A DNA stretch of 64,000 nucleotides, taken from positions 62,001-126,000 of the forward strand of contig LNDB01000002.1 in NCBI GenBank assembly GCA_001515265.1, written 5' to 3'. Below, one piece after another: positions 8,843-18,477 of the stretch. This DNA comes from Candidatus Dichloromethanomonas elyunquensis. GTDB taxonomy: Bacteria; Bacillota; Desulfitobacteriia; Desulfitobacteriales; Syntrophobotulaceae. The translations under genes were made by a program, and so were the position numbers. Each line of letters opens with the position of its first letter. Position 1 is the stretch's first letter. The notes beneath the pieces are model-generated. The model searched no databases. It was not told where the DNA came from and worked only from the letters and a program-made list of their open reading frames with translations.

Positions 8843-9802
8843 TTAATTTTGATACGCACTTGTATGAAGCAGATTATCTAAAGTTACTATTTTATAGCCT
8901 TTGGCGTGAAGTCCTTCTATGATTTGCGGGAGGGCTTTGAGGGTTTGCGATTTATCACTGTTGCTATGCATGAGGACAATATCGCCCGGCCTGACGTTCT
9001 CAAGAACATTTTGGGCTATATGGCCGGCTTCTCTTTGGGACCAATCAAAAGTGTCAATGGACCAAATGATCAGTTTAATATTTTGATTTTTGCCAATCTT
9101 GACTACGTTTTCATTGATGATTCCATAGGGCGGACGGATTAACGAAGGTACTTTTCCTATTACATTTTTGATAATTTCGTTTGTTCTGTTGATTTCACCC
9201 GTTATAAAATTTGAACTCTTATCCGAAAAATCCGGGTGGGAATAACTGTGGTTAAGAACCAGGTTTCCCTCTTGATAGGCTCTTTGAACTACTGCCGGAA
9301 AAGCTTTCACATTTTGCCCTATGAAAAAAAAGCTGCCGTGTTCCCCGTAAGATTTAAAAATATCCAGAACCGCCGGCGTAACCACCGCATCGGGTCCATC
9401 ATCAAAAGTAAGGGCTACGGCTCTCTCGTCAGTTTCACCGTTGAGGTACACAACATTGTTATTTTGAAGAGAAAAATCTGTAATTTGCTGTTTCCACTTT
9501 GCAAGGGATTGTACGTTTTTTTTACTCAGTTGATTTGATGTTCCTCTGATCTCGTAGCACACTGTATTTTTTACAGGAAAGGCATTTCCCGCAAGTTCAT
9601 GTGCGGCAGACTGTAAAACGGGCTGCGAAGAGGGATCCGAATTATTAATTTTATCGGATGCGGCTGTTTGAGATGTTTCCGGATGAACAGTGCTAAAATG
9701 ATTTTCACTGATTCCAGAAGCCTTGATTTGAGGTGCTAAACTGATCAATATTGTTAAAGACAGAACATAAATATAACCCAAGATTAATCCTTTTTTCATC
9801 AA
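8843..9802 (-). CDS. Secreted/membrane-anchored polysaccharide deacetylase (NodB domain)
   Basis: 319 residues: an N-terminal signal/anchor (KKGLILGYIYVLSLTILISLA), a low-complexity linker of ~80 residues, then a NodB domain. Motifs run in order: TFDDGPD (catalytic base and metal Asp), HSYSHPDF (metal His pair), RPPYG, WSIDTFDW and DIVLMHS. Carbohydrate esterase family 4 enzymes of this kind N-deacetylate peptidoglycan or other surface glycans, and in spore formers several shape the cortex or forespore wall. It stands alone on the minus strand, divergent from polA. Confidence 0.88.
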   Translation of the reverse strand: MMKKGLILGYIYVLSLTILISLAPQIKASGISENHFSTVHPETSQTAASDKINNSDPSSQPVLQSAAHELAGNAFPVKNTVCYEIRGTSNQLSKKNVQSLAKWKQQITDFSLQNNNVVYLNGETDERAVALTFDDGPDAVVTPAVLDIFKSYGEHGSFFFIGQNVKAFPAVVQRAYQEGNLVLNHSYSHPDFSDKSSNFITGEINRTNEIIKNVIGKVPSLIRPPYGIINENVVKIGKNQNIKLIIWSIDTFDWSQREAGHIAQNVLENVRPGDIVLMHSNSDKSQTLKALPQIIEGLHAKGYKIVTLDNLLHTSAYQN

Positions 9803-9935
9803 TTGTTCTCCGCCTGTTCTTTCTATTTATCTTTATATTTTTACATGGAGTGTTTCCAAAACATGATATATTTCACCATTTAATTTAAATTACCTTCTGG
9901 TATGACTATCGACTATCGATTACAGCGATGATCCC

Positions 9936-9967
9936 AGAAAGGGCTTGAGGGGTCTGAAACCCTTTCT
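9936..9967. other. Hairpin between the deacetylase gene and polA
   Basis: AGAAAGGG (9936-9943) pairs with CCCTTTCT (9960-9967) around a 16-nt loop. It ends at the -35 box of the polA promoter and has no clear U-run, so it is more likely an operator or incidental inverted repeat than a terminator. Confidence 0.35.
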
Positions 9968-9995
9968 TGTTATTGATTTGATAAACGGTTATGAT
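9967..9995 (+). promoter_or_regulatory. Probable sigma-A promoter of polA
   Basis: TTGTTA (9967-9972), a 17-nt spacer and TATGAT (9990-9995), about 50 bp upstream of the polA start. A good AAAGGAG ribosome site follows before the ATG at 10044. Confidence 0.6.
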
Positions 9996-10043
9996 ATAAA
10001 GGTGATATTTATGCAGAGAACCCGTTGAAAGGAGTCAATTTCC

Positions 10044-12689
10044 ATGGCTCGCATACTCATCCTTGATGGCAACAGCCTTGTGAACAGAGCATTTTACGCG
10101 CTGCCTCCGCTTACTTCCGCAGAAGGATTGCCTACAAATGCCTTGCACGGCTTTATGACTATGCTGTTTAAACTGGAGAAGGAGCAAAACCCGGATTACT
10201 GGGTAGTTGTATTTGACAAATCCAAACCTACAGTAAGAACCGAACAATTTGAAGGATATAAAGCACAAAGAAAAGAGACTCCCGATACGCTGAGACCTCA
10301 ATTTTCTTATTTGAAGGAAATCTTAAAGGTCATGTCTGTTCCGATGCTTGAACTGGAAGGTTATGAAGCTGATGATATTATTGCAGCGGTTACCGACCGG
10401 GCTGTGGAACGAGGAATGGAAGTCAGTATTTATACGGGGGACAGGGATGCGCTTCAATTAATTTCCCCGCTCACCAAAGTGTTTTTGACGATGAGGGGAA
10501 TTACAGAGGTACAATGTTATGACGAAGAAAAATTAGCAGAAGAATACCGGCTCAAACCGGAACAAATCATTGATCTCAAAGGATTGATGGGAGATGCATC
10601 GGATAATATCCCCGGAATTCCCGGGGTAGGGAAAAAGACTGCTTTAAAGCTTTTGTATCAATATGGCACTGTAGAAAATGTTCTGAGCCATAAGAACGAA
10701 GTGAGCGGCAATAAGCTTCAAAATTTACTTAAAGAATATGCTGAGCAAGCGTTGTTAAGCAAAAGGCTTGCTGCCATGATTCATGATGTTCCGATCAATT
10801 TTTCTTTAGAACAATTATTGCATGTTGAACCGCAGAGAGAGGAATCCGTTCAAATTTTACACCATTACAGCCTGCATACGGCAGCAAGGCTATTTGAACA
10901 AAATGCGGACAGGCGTCATGAACACAAGGACCAACCAAATGCAAATGGATGCCCAAACTCAAAACTAACCCATATTCCAATACCAGAACCTAACATGTTG
11001 GACGGACAGGCCTGGCTGGAGCAAATGCGTTCCTGGCAAGAACAAAAAGTGACTCTGGCAATCAGCTACCGCTATGAAGGAACCCACGTCCATCAAGGAA
11101 GATGGTCGGAAATGGGAATCTGTGACGGAAATGACACCTATTTTCTTGACAGAAGGGAGCAAGCGGCACCGGTCATTGATCTTTGGCATGAAATACTGGC
11201 GGATGATGGGGTCCGTAAAATTCTGGCTGACGTCAAATCTTTGTACTCTTTGTTGTTCAATGAGAAAAAAGATCTTAACGGCTTGGACCTCGATGTGAGC
11301 CTTGCCGCCTATTTACTGAACCCCAATCAGTCCCGTTATTCTCTATCGGAGTTATTAAGAGATCATACAACAAACCTGTTTGACCTTTTAGCGGCACAAG
11401 AAGCTTATTTACTCCGAAAAATGGCCGAAGAAACAGTGGAGAAAATTGCCGGCAAAAACCTCGAAAAACTTCTGCATGAAGTCGAAGAACCGGTAAGCAG
11501 AGTACTGGCCGCAATGGAGAAAACCGGGATAGCTGTCGATGAAAAAATGCTCTTACAATACGGACAGGAATTGGAAGCAAAAATTCAGCATCTGGAAAAG
11601 GATATTTATCTCTCCGCCGGATCCCCGTTTAATATCAATTCACCGCAGCAACTTGGAAAAGTATTGTTCGAAGACTTGGGGCTTCCTCCCATGAAGAAGA
11701 CTAAGACAGGATATTCTACCGATGCTGAAACGCTGGAAGAACTATGCTCGGAGCACCCGGTTGTCGAAAAAGTTTTGGAGTTCCGGCAATTGGTCAAATT
11801 GAATTCTACTTATGTTAAGGGTCTGTTGAATCAATTGCACGATGGAATAATTCATACTACTTTTCAACAAACAGTGACCGCGACAGGAAGGTTATCAAGC
11901 ATAGAACCCAACCTCCAGAACATTCCGATTCGTCTCGATGAGGGGAGGAAGCTTCGAAAGGTTTTCACTCCGACAAAGGAAGGGTGGATACTTTTTTCCG
12001 CAGATTATTCTCAGATTGAACTGAGGATTTTGGCCCATTATTCCCGTGATCCCATTCTTTGCGAATCATTTTTGGCCGGAGAGGATGTGCACGCCCGGAC
12101 TGCTTCGGAAGTTTTTCAAGTGGCGATTTCCGATGTGACACCGGATATGAGGCGTAAAGCAAAAGCCGTAAATTTTGGTTTGATGTATGGGTTAACTGAT
12201 TTTGGATTGGCGCGGGACTTGGGAATCTCCAGAAAAGAAGCAAGATATTATATTACGCAATATTTTGAACGTTATAGCGGGGTTCATAGATACCTTCAGG
12301 AAGTTGTCGATATGGCCAAAAAAACAGGTGAAGTCAGAACTCTGCTTCACCGGGTGCGGAAGATCCCTGAACTGTCTCATCCTAACAGAATGACCAAGCA
12401 GTTCGGTGAACGGATCGCTAAAAACTCTCCTATACAAGGTACTGCCGCAGACATTATGAAAATTGCAATGATTCAAGTTTATGAAATCCTAAAAGAATTA
12501 GAGGCTGAGGTTTTACTCCAGGTTCATGATGAATTGTTGATTCAAACAAGTTCCCGTTATTTGGATGTGGTATCAAGAAAAGTTAAAGAGGCGATGGAAA
12601 CGGCTTGGCCAATTTCAGTTCCTCTTCAGGTGGACTGTAAGGTGGGTAAGAATTGGTACGACTTGGTTCCTTACCAATTTCAGGAATAA
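10044..12689 (+). CDS. polA: DNA polymerase I, with degenerate 3'-5' exonuclease domain
   Basis: 881 residues. The 5' nuclease domain (1-290) has EADDIIAAV, TGDRDALQLI and GDASDNIPGIPGVGKKTA. In the middle domain (about 320-470) the proofreading acidic residues are missing: the DxE position reads AISYRYE, and the Exo II and III aspartates are not evident, so proofreading is probably lost, as in Bacillus enzymes. The polymerase domain has motif A DYSQIELRILAH, motif B RRKAKAVNFGLMYG and motif C QVHDELL. It fills repair gaps and removes RNA primers. It is the first gene of a unit with mutM 27 bp downstream. Confidence 0.97.
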   Translation: MARILILDGNSLVNRAFYALPPLTSAEGLPTNALHGFMTMLFKLEKEQNPDYWVVVFDKSKPTVRTEQFEGYKAQRKETPDTLRPQFSYLKEILKVMSVPMLELEGYEADDIIAAVTDRAVERGMEVSIYTGDRDALQLISPLTKVFLTMRGITEVQCYDEEKLAEEYRLKPEQIIDLKGLMGDASDNIPGIPGVGKKTALKLLYQYGTVENVLSHKNEVSGNKLQNLLKEYAEQALLSKRLAAMIHDVPINFSLEQLLHVEPQREESVQILHHYSLHTAARLFEQNADRRHEHKDQPNANGCPNSKLTHIPIPEPNMLDGQAWLEQMRSWQEQKVTLAISYRYEGTHVHQGRWSEMGICDGNDTYFLDRREQAAPVIDLWHEILADDGVRKILADVKSLYSLLFNEKKDLNGLDLDVSLAAYLLNPNQSRYSLSELLRDHTTNLFDLLAAQEAYLLRKMAEETVEKIAGKNLEKLLHEVEEPVSRVLAAMEKTGIAVDEKMLLQYGQELEAKIQHLEKDIYLSAGSPFNINSPQQLGKVLFEDLGLPPMKKTKTGYSTDAETLEELCSEHPVVEKVLEFRQLVKLNSTYVKGLLNQLHDGIIHTTFQQTVTATGRLSSIEPNLQNIPIRLDEGRKLRKVFTPTKEGWILFSADYSQIELRILAHYSRDPILCESFLAGEDVHARTASEVFQVAISDVTPDMRRKAKAVNFGLMYGLTDFGLARDLGISRKEARYYITQYFERYSGVHRYLQEVVDMAKKTGEVRTLLHRVRKIPELSHPNRMTKQFGERIAKNSPIQGTAADIMKIAMIQVYEILKELEAEVLLQVHDELLIQTSSRYLDVVSRKVKEAMETAWPISVPLQVDCKVGKNWYDLVPYQFQE

Positions 12690-12716
12690 TTTGTAAGAGC
12701 GTAAAGGGGGATTGCT

Positions 12717-13538
12717 GTGCCTGAACTGCCGGAAGTTGAAAGCATTCGATTGACGCTTGCTAAAAATACATTGGGAAAAAAAATTATTCATATAAAAATA
12801 CTTTGGTCTTCCGCTGCAATATCCATACCCGGTTATGAATTTGCCGAATTACTTAAAGGAAAATTCATTGAGAACTTTGATAGAAGGGGAAAGTATTTGT
12901 TAATCGGTTTAAGCAACGGGATTACTATGATCGTACATTTCCGCATGACGGGGCGTTTAATCTATTATCCGGAGATACATCCGCTGGACAAACATACCCA
13001 TGCAGTTTTTTGCTTGGATGAGGGGGAACTGCATTATTCGGATATCCGGAAATTTGGACGAATCCAGCTTGTGCCTACTGCAAAAGCCGGAGAGGTTGCT
13101 TCTCTGGTCAAGCTGGGTCCCGAGCCTTTGGACGAAGCTTTTTCCTTTGATCAATTAGGACAAAGCTTATCGAAGAAAAAGGGTACGATTAAGGCTGCCT
13201 TGCTGGATCAAACGGTTATTGCCGGGTTAGGTAATATTTACGCCGATGAAGCCCTATTCCGGGCGGGAATCCTCCCGGAAAGAAACACCCGGTCCTTGAA
13301 AGTCTCGGAGATTATTCTACTTTACAATTCCATTTACGAAATCCTTAGGGAAGGAATTGACGCCAGAGGTACATCTTTTCGGGATTATCGGGATGCCGAA
13401 GGAAACAGAGGCTCATTCCAGGAAAGTTTGATGGTTTACGGAAGGGGCGGCCAAGAGTGCAAGGGATGCGGAAATCCATTAGAACGGAAGAAAATTGCCG
13501 GAAGAACTACTGTTTTTTGTCTGCACTGCCAAAGATAA
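12717..13538 (+). CDS. mutM: Formamidopyrimidine-DNA glycosylase
   Basis: 273 residues from a GTG start (the conserved N-terminus PELPEVE must begin directly after the initiator, since Pro2 is the catalytic nucleophile). Helix-two-turn-helix GLGNIYADEALF is near residue 170. The C-terminal zinc finger has CKGC and CLHC. It removes oxidised purines such as 8-oxoguanine. The polA-mutM-ytaF-coaE order is the usual one in spore-forming Firmicutes; here an ABC-F gene is interposed after mutM. Confidence 0.97.
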   Translation: MPELPEVESIRLTLAKNTLGKKIIHIKILWSSAAISIPGYEFAELLKGKFIENFDRRGKYLLIGLSNGITMIVHFRMTGRLIYYPEIHPLDKHTHAVFCLDEGELHYSDIRKFGRIQLVPTAKAGEVASLVKLGPEPLDEAFSFDQLGQSLSKKKGTIKAALLDQTVIAGLGNIYADEALFRAGILPERNTRSLKVSEIILLYNSIYEILREGIDARGTSFRDYRDAEGNRGSFQESLMVYGRGGQECKGCGNPLERKKIAGRTTVFCLHCQR

Positions 13539-13577
13539 TGAAATTGAAATCATAAAGGAGGAGCAGCCGGATATTTC

Positions 13578-15440
13578 ATGAGTATTCTACTTTGCAAACA
13601 TCTAGAGATAGAAGCCTCAGGCAGTTCGCTTCTTAAGAATATCTCTTTTCGACTGGAACAAGGGGAAAAAGTCGGGCTGGTTGGAGCCAATGGAGCTGGA
13701 AAAACAACGCTTCTGAGAGTAGTTATGGGTGAAATCCCTTATGAAAAGGGAGAAATCAATCGTCCTGCCGCTATCGGATACCTCGCCCAGAATGCAGCTG
13801 CTGCGGATGGACAGAGCGCTTGCACCGTGTTTCAGTCCATGCTGGCAGAAAGGCAAGATATCCTTGAAATGCGGGAGGACCTCCGCTTCTTGGAGATCAG
13901 GATGTCCCAAGAGGCCGATGGAAAGACTCTGGAACAATACAGCAAACTCACGGAAAAATATGAACTTGCCGGAGGTTATGCCTTAGAGGCTCAGGCACGG
14001 AAGATTCTAGCCGGATTGGGGCTTTCCCAAGATCATGATAAAAGCTGCGAAAACCTCAGCGGCGGGCAGAAAACCCGTCTGGCCTTAGGAAGATTGCTTC
14101 TGCAGCAACCTGAACTCTTGATTCTGGACGAGCCTACCAACCATCTCGATATTGAAGCCATCGAATGGCTGGAAAATTACCTGGACGATTTCCCCGGTTC
14201 TGTTCTGGTTGTTTCTCATGACCGGTATTTTCTGGACAGGCTTGTAAGCCGGATTTTTTTTATTGAAGATGGAATGTTAAAAGAATACTCTGGAAATTAT
14301 TCTGAGTTTGAACTCCAACGGGCGGTGGAAGAGGTTACCTTAACCCGTGAAGCGGAAAAAGTCAGCAAAAAAATTGCCGATTTAGAAGAGTATATCCGCA
14401 GGCATGGGGCGGGAATCAAAGCTAAGCAGGCTAGGGGAAGGGAAACCCAGTTAAAAAAAATTACCCCTGTTTCCGCACCTAAGTCCGCTAAATCCCTCAG
14501 TCTTCATTTTGGACAACAAACCAGAGCAGGAGATAAGGTCCTGAATCTTGATAACATTTCTGTAGCATATCACCAAAGGGAAATTTTCCGAAATGTTCAT
14601 TTGGAATTGCGCAGAGGGGATAAGGTCGCTCTTCTCGGGAAGAATGGGATCGGAAAGACCTCCTTATTAAAAGCAATCATAGGAAGAATCTCTTATCAGG
14701 GATCAGTGCGAATTGGAGCAAATGTTTCAATCGGATATTTTTCCCAGGAACATGAAGATATGGGGCAGAGGGATACAGTAATAGACGAGATTCGTTATTC
14801 ATCTAAGTACGAAGATCCTCAAATTCGCAACATCCTGGCAGCTTTTGGATTCCGTGGAGAGAATGTTTTTAAACCGCTGCATGTTTTAAGCGGTGGGGAA
14901 AAAAGCAGGTTGGCTCTCTGCAAACTATTTTTGGCTAAAGGCAACCTGCTCCTGCTCGATGAGCCTACCAATCATCTGGACATGGATACCAGAGAAGTCC
15001 TAGAAGAAGCTTTGCTTGAATATGACGGAACTATTGTGACCGTATCGCACGACAGGTATTTTATTAACCGGATTATGAACAAGATCGCCGTTTTGACCCC
15101 CTCGGGTTTAAGATTGATTGAAGGGGATTATACTACTTACAGGGAAACGGCAGAAATGGAGAATAGTATTAATTCTCAAACCTGTGATATCGAGAACGAG
15201 AAAATCTCAACAGCTAAAAGTTATCAGGAAGAATCGCGAAATAACAGGCGAAGAGAAAAAAAAATAAAACAATTGGAGGATAAGATTGAAGAAGTCGAAG
15301 AATTACTCCGGCTTACTGCACATGAATTGGAGTCACTTTCCGGTGATTATGAACAAATATTGGAACTGCATAATCAATATGAGAACTTGCAGGAAGAATT
15401 AGACAACCTGATGCAAGAGTGGATCGTATTCATGGAATAA
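13578..15440 (+). CDS. ABC-F family ATPase (ribosome-associated, Uup/YdiF type)
   Basis: 620 residues with two ABC cassettes and no membrane segments. First cassette: Walker A GANGAGKTTLL, signature LSGGQKTRLALG, Walker B LLILDEPTNHLD. Second cassette: Walker A GKNGIGKTSLL, signature LSGGEKSRLAL, Walker B LLLLDEPTNHLD. Between them is a charged ~80-residue linker, and the C-terminus (about 540-620) is a predicted coiled coil. ABC-F proteins act on the ribosome (rescue of stalled peptidyl-transfer, sometimes antibiotic protection). The C-terminal coiled coil favours the Uup/YdiF subgroup. The subgroup assignment is by eye. Confidence 0.9.
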   Translation: MSILLCKHLEIEASGSSLLKNISFRLEQGEKVGLVGANGAGKTTLLRVVMGEIPYEKGEINRPAAIGYLAQNAAAADGQSACTVFQSMLAERQDILEMREDLRFLEIRMSQEADGKTLEQYSKLTEKYELAGGYALEAQARKILAGLGLSQDHDKSCENLSGGQKTRLALGRLLLQQPELLILDEPTNHLDIEAIEWLENYLDDFPGSVLVVSHDRYFLDRLVSRIFFIEDGMLKEYSGNYSEFELQRAVEEVTLTREAEKVSKKIADLEEYIRRHGAGIKAKQARGRETQLKKITPVSAPKSAKSLSLHFGQQTRAGDKVLNLDNISVAYHQREIFRNVHLELRRGDKVALLGKNGIGKTSLLKAIIGRISYQGSVRIGANVSIGYFSQEHEDMGQRDTVIDEIRYSSKYEDPQIRNILAAFGFRGENVFKPLHVLSGGEKSRLALCKLFLAKGNLLLLDEPTNHLDMDTREVLEEALLEYDGTIVTVSHDRYFINRIMNKIAVLTPSGLRLIEGDYTTYRETAEMENSINSQTCDIENEKISTAKSYQEESRNNRRREKKIKQLEDKIEEVEELLRLTAHELESLSGDYEQILELHNQYENLQEELDNLMQEWIVFME

Positions 15441-15507
15441 TACCTCACCATTTTTCATTTCAGACCATATATTATCCCTGAAGTAATACTTAAAGGGGTA
15501 AGTGAAA

Positions 15508-16155
15508 ATGGGAATAGCGTTCATTATCGCTCTGGCTTTAAGTCTTGATGGATTTGGCGTTGGAATAGCATACGGGTTAAAGAAAATTAAAATTCCTCTG
15601 GGCTCCCTGATTATTATTGCCTCTTGTTCCGCCTTTGCGATGGGAACTTCCATGCTGTTCGGCCACTTGATTATGCCCAAACTCACTTTTATATCTCCGA
15701 AAACATTTGGGGCTGCAGTGCTTATCGCAATTGGGTTTTATCAATTATTACGGGCTATTAGAGGACAGGAAACAGCAGCCCCGGCAATGGCAGCAACAGT
15801 CATCAAACCGGATTCTTATAGAACATTATTGAGTCTTAACCTGAACGTATTTGGACTTGTCATTCAAATTCTCAAAACTCCCGATGCTGCCGATGTGGAC
15901 CGGTCAGGTGTAATCAATCTCACAGAGAGTCTGTTTTTAGGAATAGCACTGGCCATGGATTCGTTTGCTTCCGGAATGGCGGCAACAATGACAGGGGTAA
16001 AGCTGTACGTCATTTTTTGGGTTGCACTCATGCAGATTATAATGATTGGGGCGGGTCAGGTTTTTATAGGAAAATTGCCTTCTTCTCTCATTGATAAAGC
16101 AAAATATCTCCCCGGATTAGTATTAATGGTAATTGGCTCCCTTAAAATCTTCTAA
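15508..16155 (+). CDS. ytaF: Sporulation membrane protein YtaF (MntP-like fold)
   Basis: About 215 residues, almost entirely hydrophobic with six likely membrane segments. Two related halves each carry an acidic motif (ALSLDGFGVGIAYG and ALAMDSFASGMAA), the DUF204/MntP pattern. I chose the ATG at 15508 over the in-frame GTG at 15502 because AAAGGGG (15492-15498) is 9 nt from the ATG and only 3 nt from the GTG. YtaF belongs to the mother-cell sporulation set in Bacillus. It lies 11 bp upstream of coaE. Confidence 0.85.
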   Translation: MGIAFIIALALSLDGFGVGIAYGLKKIKIPLGSLIIIASCSAFAMGTSMLFGHLIMPKLTFISPKTFGAAVLIAIGFYQLLRAIRGQETAAPAMAATVIKPDSYRTLLSLNLNVFGLVIQILKTPDAADVDRSGVINLTESLFLGIALAMDSFASGMAATMTGVKLYVIFWVALMQIIMIGAGQVFIGKLPSSLIDKAKYLPGLVLMVIGSLKIF

Positions 16156-16166
16156 GGAGAATTATA

Positions 16167-16760
16167 TTGATAAGGAAGATCGGATTGACTGGCGGGATAG
16201 CCAGTGGAAAAAGCAGTGTTGCATCCTGGTTTAGAGCAAAAGGCGTTCCCGTTTTTGATGCGGATGATGCCGTTCATCTTATCATGGCCAGAGAGGCCAT
16301 GATTTCATCCATTAAGGGTGAATTTGGACCGGAATACATTCAAAATGGAAAAATTAATCGCGTTTTGTTCGGCAACAAGGTTTTTCAAGATCCAAAAATA
16401 AAAAAAAGGCTGGAAGAACTTCTGCACCCTCTTGTCTTGAAAGAAATGGAGATACGATGCCGGGAAGCTGAAAAGATGGGGGAGAAGATCATCATTTTAG
16501 AGATTCCCCTTCTTTTCGAAGCCGGATGGGACAAGAACATGGATGAAATATGGGTTGTGTTTGTCCCATATTCTATCCAGGTGGAAAGGTTGGTTTTAAG
16601 AAACGGATTTTCCGTGGAAGAAGCTGTAAAAAGGATCTCTTCACAGATGGTTTTAGAGGAGAAGGTTCAAAAGGCAGACAAAGTGATCGATAACAGCGGA
16701 AATTGGAATGAAACTGAAAAACAGTTGGGTGCTATTTGGAAAGAGATTAATTCAATATAA
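16167..16760 (+). CDS. coaE: Dephospho-CoA kinase
   Basis: 197 residues starting at TTG (16167), with AAGGAG at 16154-16159 overlapping the end of ytaF. P-loop GLTGGIASGKSSVASWF is at the N-terminus; FDADDAVH and IPLLFEAGWD are the conserved substrate and lid regions. It catalyses the last step of coenzyme A synthesis, phosphorylating the ribose 3'-hydroxyl. Confidence 0.95.
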   Translation: MIRKIGLTGGIASGKSSVASWFRAKGVPVFDADDAVHLIMAREAMISSIKGEFGPEYIQNGKINRVLFGNKVFQDPKIKKRLEELLHPLVLKEMEIRCREAEKMGEKIIILEIPLLFEAGWDKNMDEIWVVFVPYSIQVERLVLRNGFSVEEAVKRISSQMVLEEKVQKADKVIDNSGNWNETEKQLGAIWKEINSI

Positions 16761-16841
16761 ATTTGTATGAGTTTTAAGAAATTACTAATCAACCGTTTAG
16801 TAAACGCATAGTATTATAGAGCTGGAAAAAGAATTGGATGG

Positions 16842-17414
16842 GTGTATTTGTACTGGATGAAAAGAAAAAGATCGAAATTTTTAGTCTTTTTATTAATATT
16901 ATTTATATTCTGCAATTATCAATTTCGAATTGTAGATAAGTTATTATACCCTTATCCGCACAAGCAGATTATCGAGAAATATGCCTCTGCTTATGGAGTA
17001 GATCCGTTACTGGTTACCGCCGTGATTAGAGAAGAAAGTCATTTTATTCCTTATTCCAGTTCCCATAAAGGGGCAATAGGGCTTATGCAGCTTATGCCCG
17101 AAACTGCCAAGGAAATATCGGCCTGGCTGGGGGAAAATTACACGAATGTTGACCTTAAGAAACCGGAGGATAATATTCGTTTTGGAACCTGGTACCTTGC
17201 GTCCTTGACCAAACAGTATTCCGGGAATCATATTTTGGTTCTTGCTGCCTATAATGCGGGAAGCGGCAGACTGAACAAGTGGCTGGATAGTTCATCGAAA
17301 GATCTGAATTCTTATCTGATCGAAGATATACCTTTTAAAGAAACCAGGGAATACGTGCAAAAAGTTCTGGCATCCTATAAAACATACAGCAGTCTTTATG
17401 CAGAGAATAAATAG
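16842..17414 (+). CDS. Membrane-anchored lytic transglycosylase (SLT domain)
   Basis: 190 residues. A membrane anchor (FLVFLLILFIFCNY) follows a basic N-terminus, then a C-terminal SLT domain: IREESHFIPYSSS (catalytic Glu), GAIGLMQLMPETA, and AAYNAGSGRLNKWL. It cleaves peptidoglycan glycan strands to 1,6-anhydro products. The start is uncertain: GTG 16842, TTG 16848 and ATG 16857 are in frame and none has an ideal ribosome site. The polA-coaE-slt order is common in Clostridia. Confidence 0.9.
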   Translation: MYLYWMKRKRSKFLVFLLILFIFCNYQFRIVDKLLYPYPHKQIIEKYASAYGVDPLLVTAVIREESHFIPYSSSHKGAIGLMQLMPETAKEISAWLGENYTNVDLKKPEDNIRFGTWYLASLTKQYSGNHILVLAAYNAGSGRLNKWLDSSSKDLNSYLIEDIPFKETREYVQKVLASYKTYSSLYAENK

Positions 17415-17474
17415 GATAGTGACAAAGTATAGTCTCCTCAATCATAAAAAAAGCTGGTTACTTATTTCAGGATT

Positions 17475-18398
17475 TTATCCGTTGGTTTGCTCATAAATCA
17501 CTGCACCTTCAGGGTCGATATCCAGTGTCAGGCAAGTTGATTCCAGATGATTTTCGGCAAGAGCTTTTTGCATATTTTCCGCAACGTCTTGACCCACACC
17601 TTCCGGACAAAAAGCAATAAGAGTGGGGCCTGAACCGCTCAAAGCTGCGCCATAGGCTCCTGCTTGCAAAGCAGAATCCAGGGCTTCCGGCATTCCGGGA
17701 ATTAAAGAGGCGCGTTGGTTTTGGTGAATGCGGTCCTGAGTAGCTATGGACAACAAAGGATAATCTTCACGGATAAAAGCATCAACTAACAGACCTACTC
17801 TGGAGGAATTAAACACGGCATCATTTCGTGGAACGAAGGCCGGAAGAATGGACCTGGCCTTTTCCGTTTCAATCAAGATATCCGGGATTACAACAACAAC
17901 TTTAAAGGAGGGGTTCTTAGATAAAATTCTCGGAACAACACCGGTATCTGTCATAACAGTAAGAGTAATCCCGCCGTAGAGGGCAGGAGAAACATTATCC
18001 GGATGACCTTCAATTTCAGTTGCTAATCTTAAAAGTTCAAAACGGTTAAAGGGATAGTTTGCAAGGGCATTAGCGATAAGTAATCCGCCGACAACAGCGG
18101 TTGAACTGCTTCCAAGTCCCCGGGCCGGCGGAACATCACCTTGAATCGTAATTTTCAAGGGCTTTGGCGTATAACCGATTTTTTTCCAAAGGATGCAGGC
18201 GGTTTTCCAAAAGAGGTTATTACTGTCCAGCGGAATATGATCGCAATATGTGCCTTTCAGGTGGAACTCCAACCGGTCGTTGGCTTCTGCGGTAAAAGTA
18301 TTATACAATCTAACGGCTAGTCCCATACAATCAAATCCTGGTCCAAGATTGGCTGAGGTCGCAGGTACTTTTACTTGTAACATTATTTCCTCCGTCAT
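17475..18398 (-). CDS. thrB: Homoserine kinase
   Basis: 307 residues of the GHMP kinase family: VKVPATSANLGPGFDCMG at the N-terminus, the ATP loop PPARGLGSSSTAVVGG near residue 90, and the C-terminal GSGPT glycine motif (ALSGSGPTLIAF). It phosphorylates L-homoserine on the route to threonine. It lies 79 bp downstream of hom. The threonine synthase gene (thrC) that often sits between or beside them is not in this window. Confidence 0.95.
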   Translation of the reverse strand: MTEEIMLQVKVPATSANLGPGFDCMGLAVRLYNTFTAEANDRLEFHLKGTYCDHIPLDSNNLFWKTACILWKKIGYTPKPLKITIQGDVPPARGLGSSSTAVVGGLLIANALANYPFNRFELLRLATEIEGHPDNVSPALYGGITLTVMTDTGVVPRILSKNPSFKVVVVIPDILIETEKARSILPAFVPRNDAVFNSSRVGLLVDAFIREDYPLLSIATQDRIHQNQRASLIPGMPEALDSALQAGAYGAALSGSGPTLIAFCPEGVGQDVAENMQKALAENHLESTCLTLDIDPEGAVIYEQTNG

Positions 18399-18477
18399 GC
18401 GACGTTCTATATCAAATATTGTATTAACTTATTAATTCTATTACAAAAGAAGATTGAAGTAAATAAAGCCTGACGTT

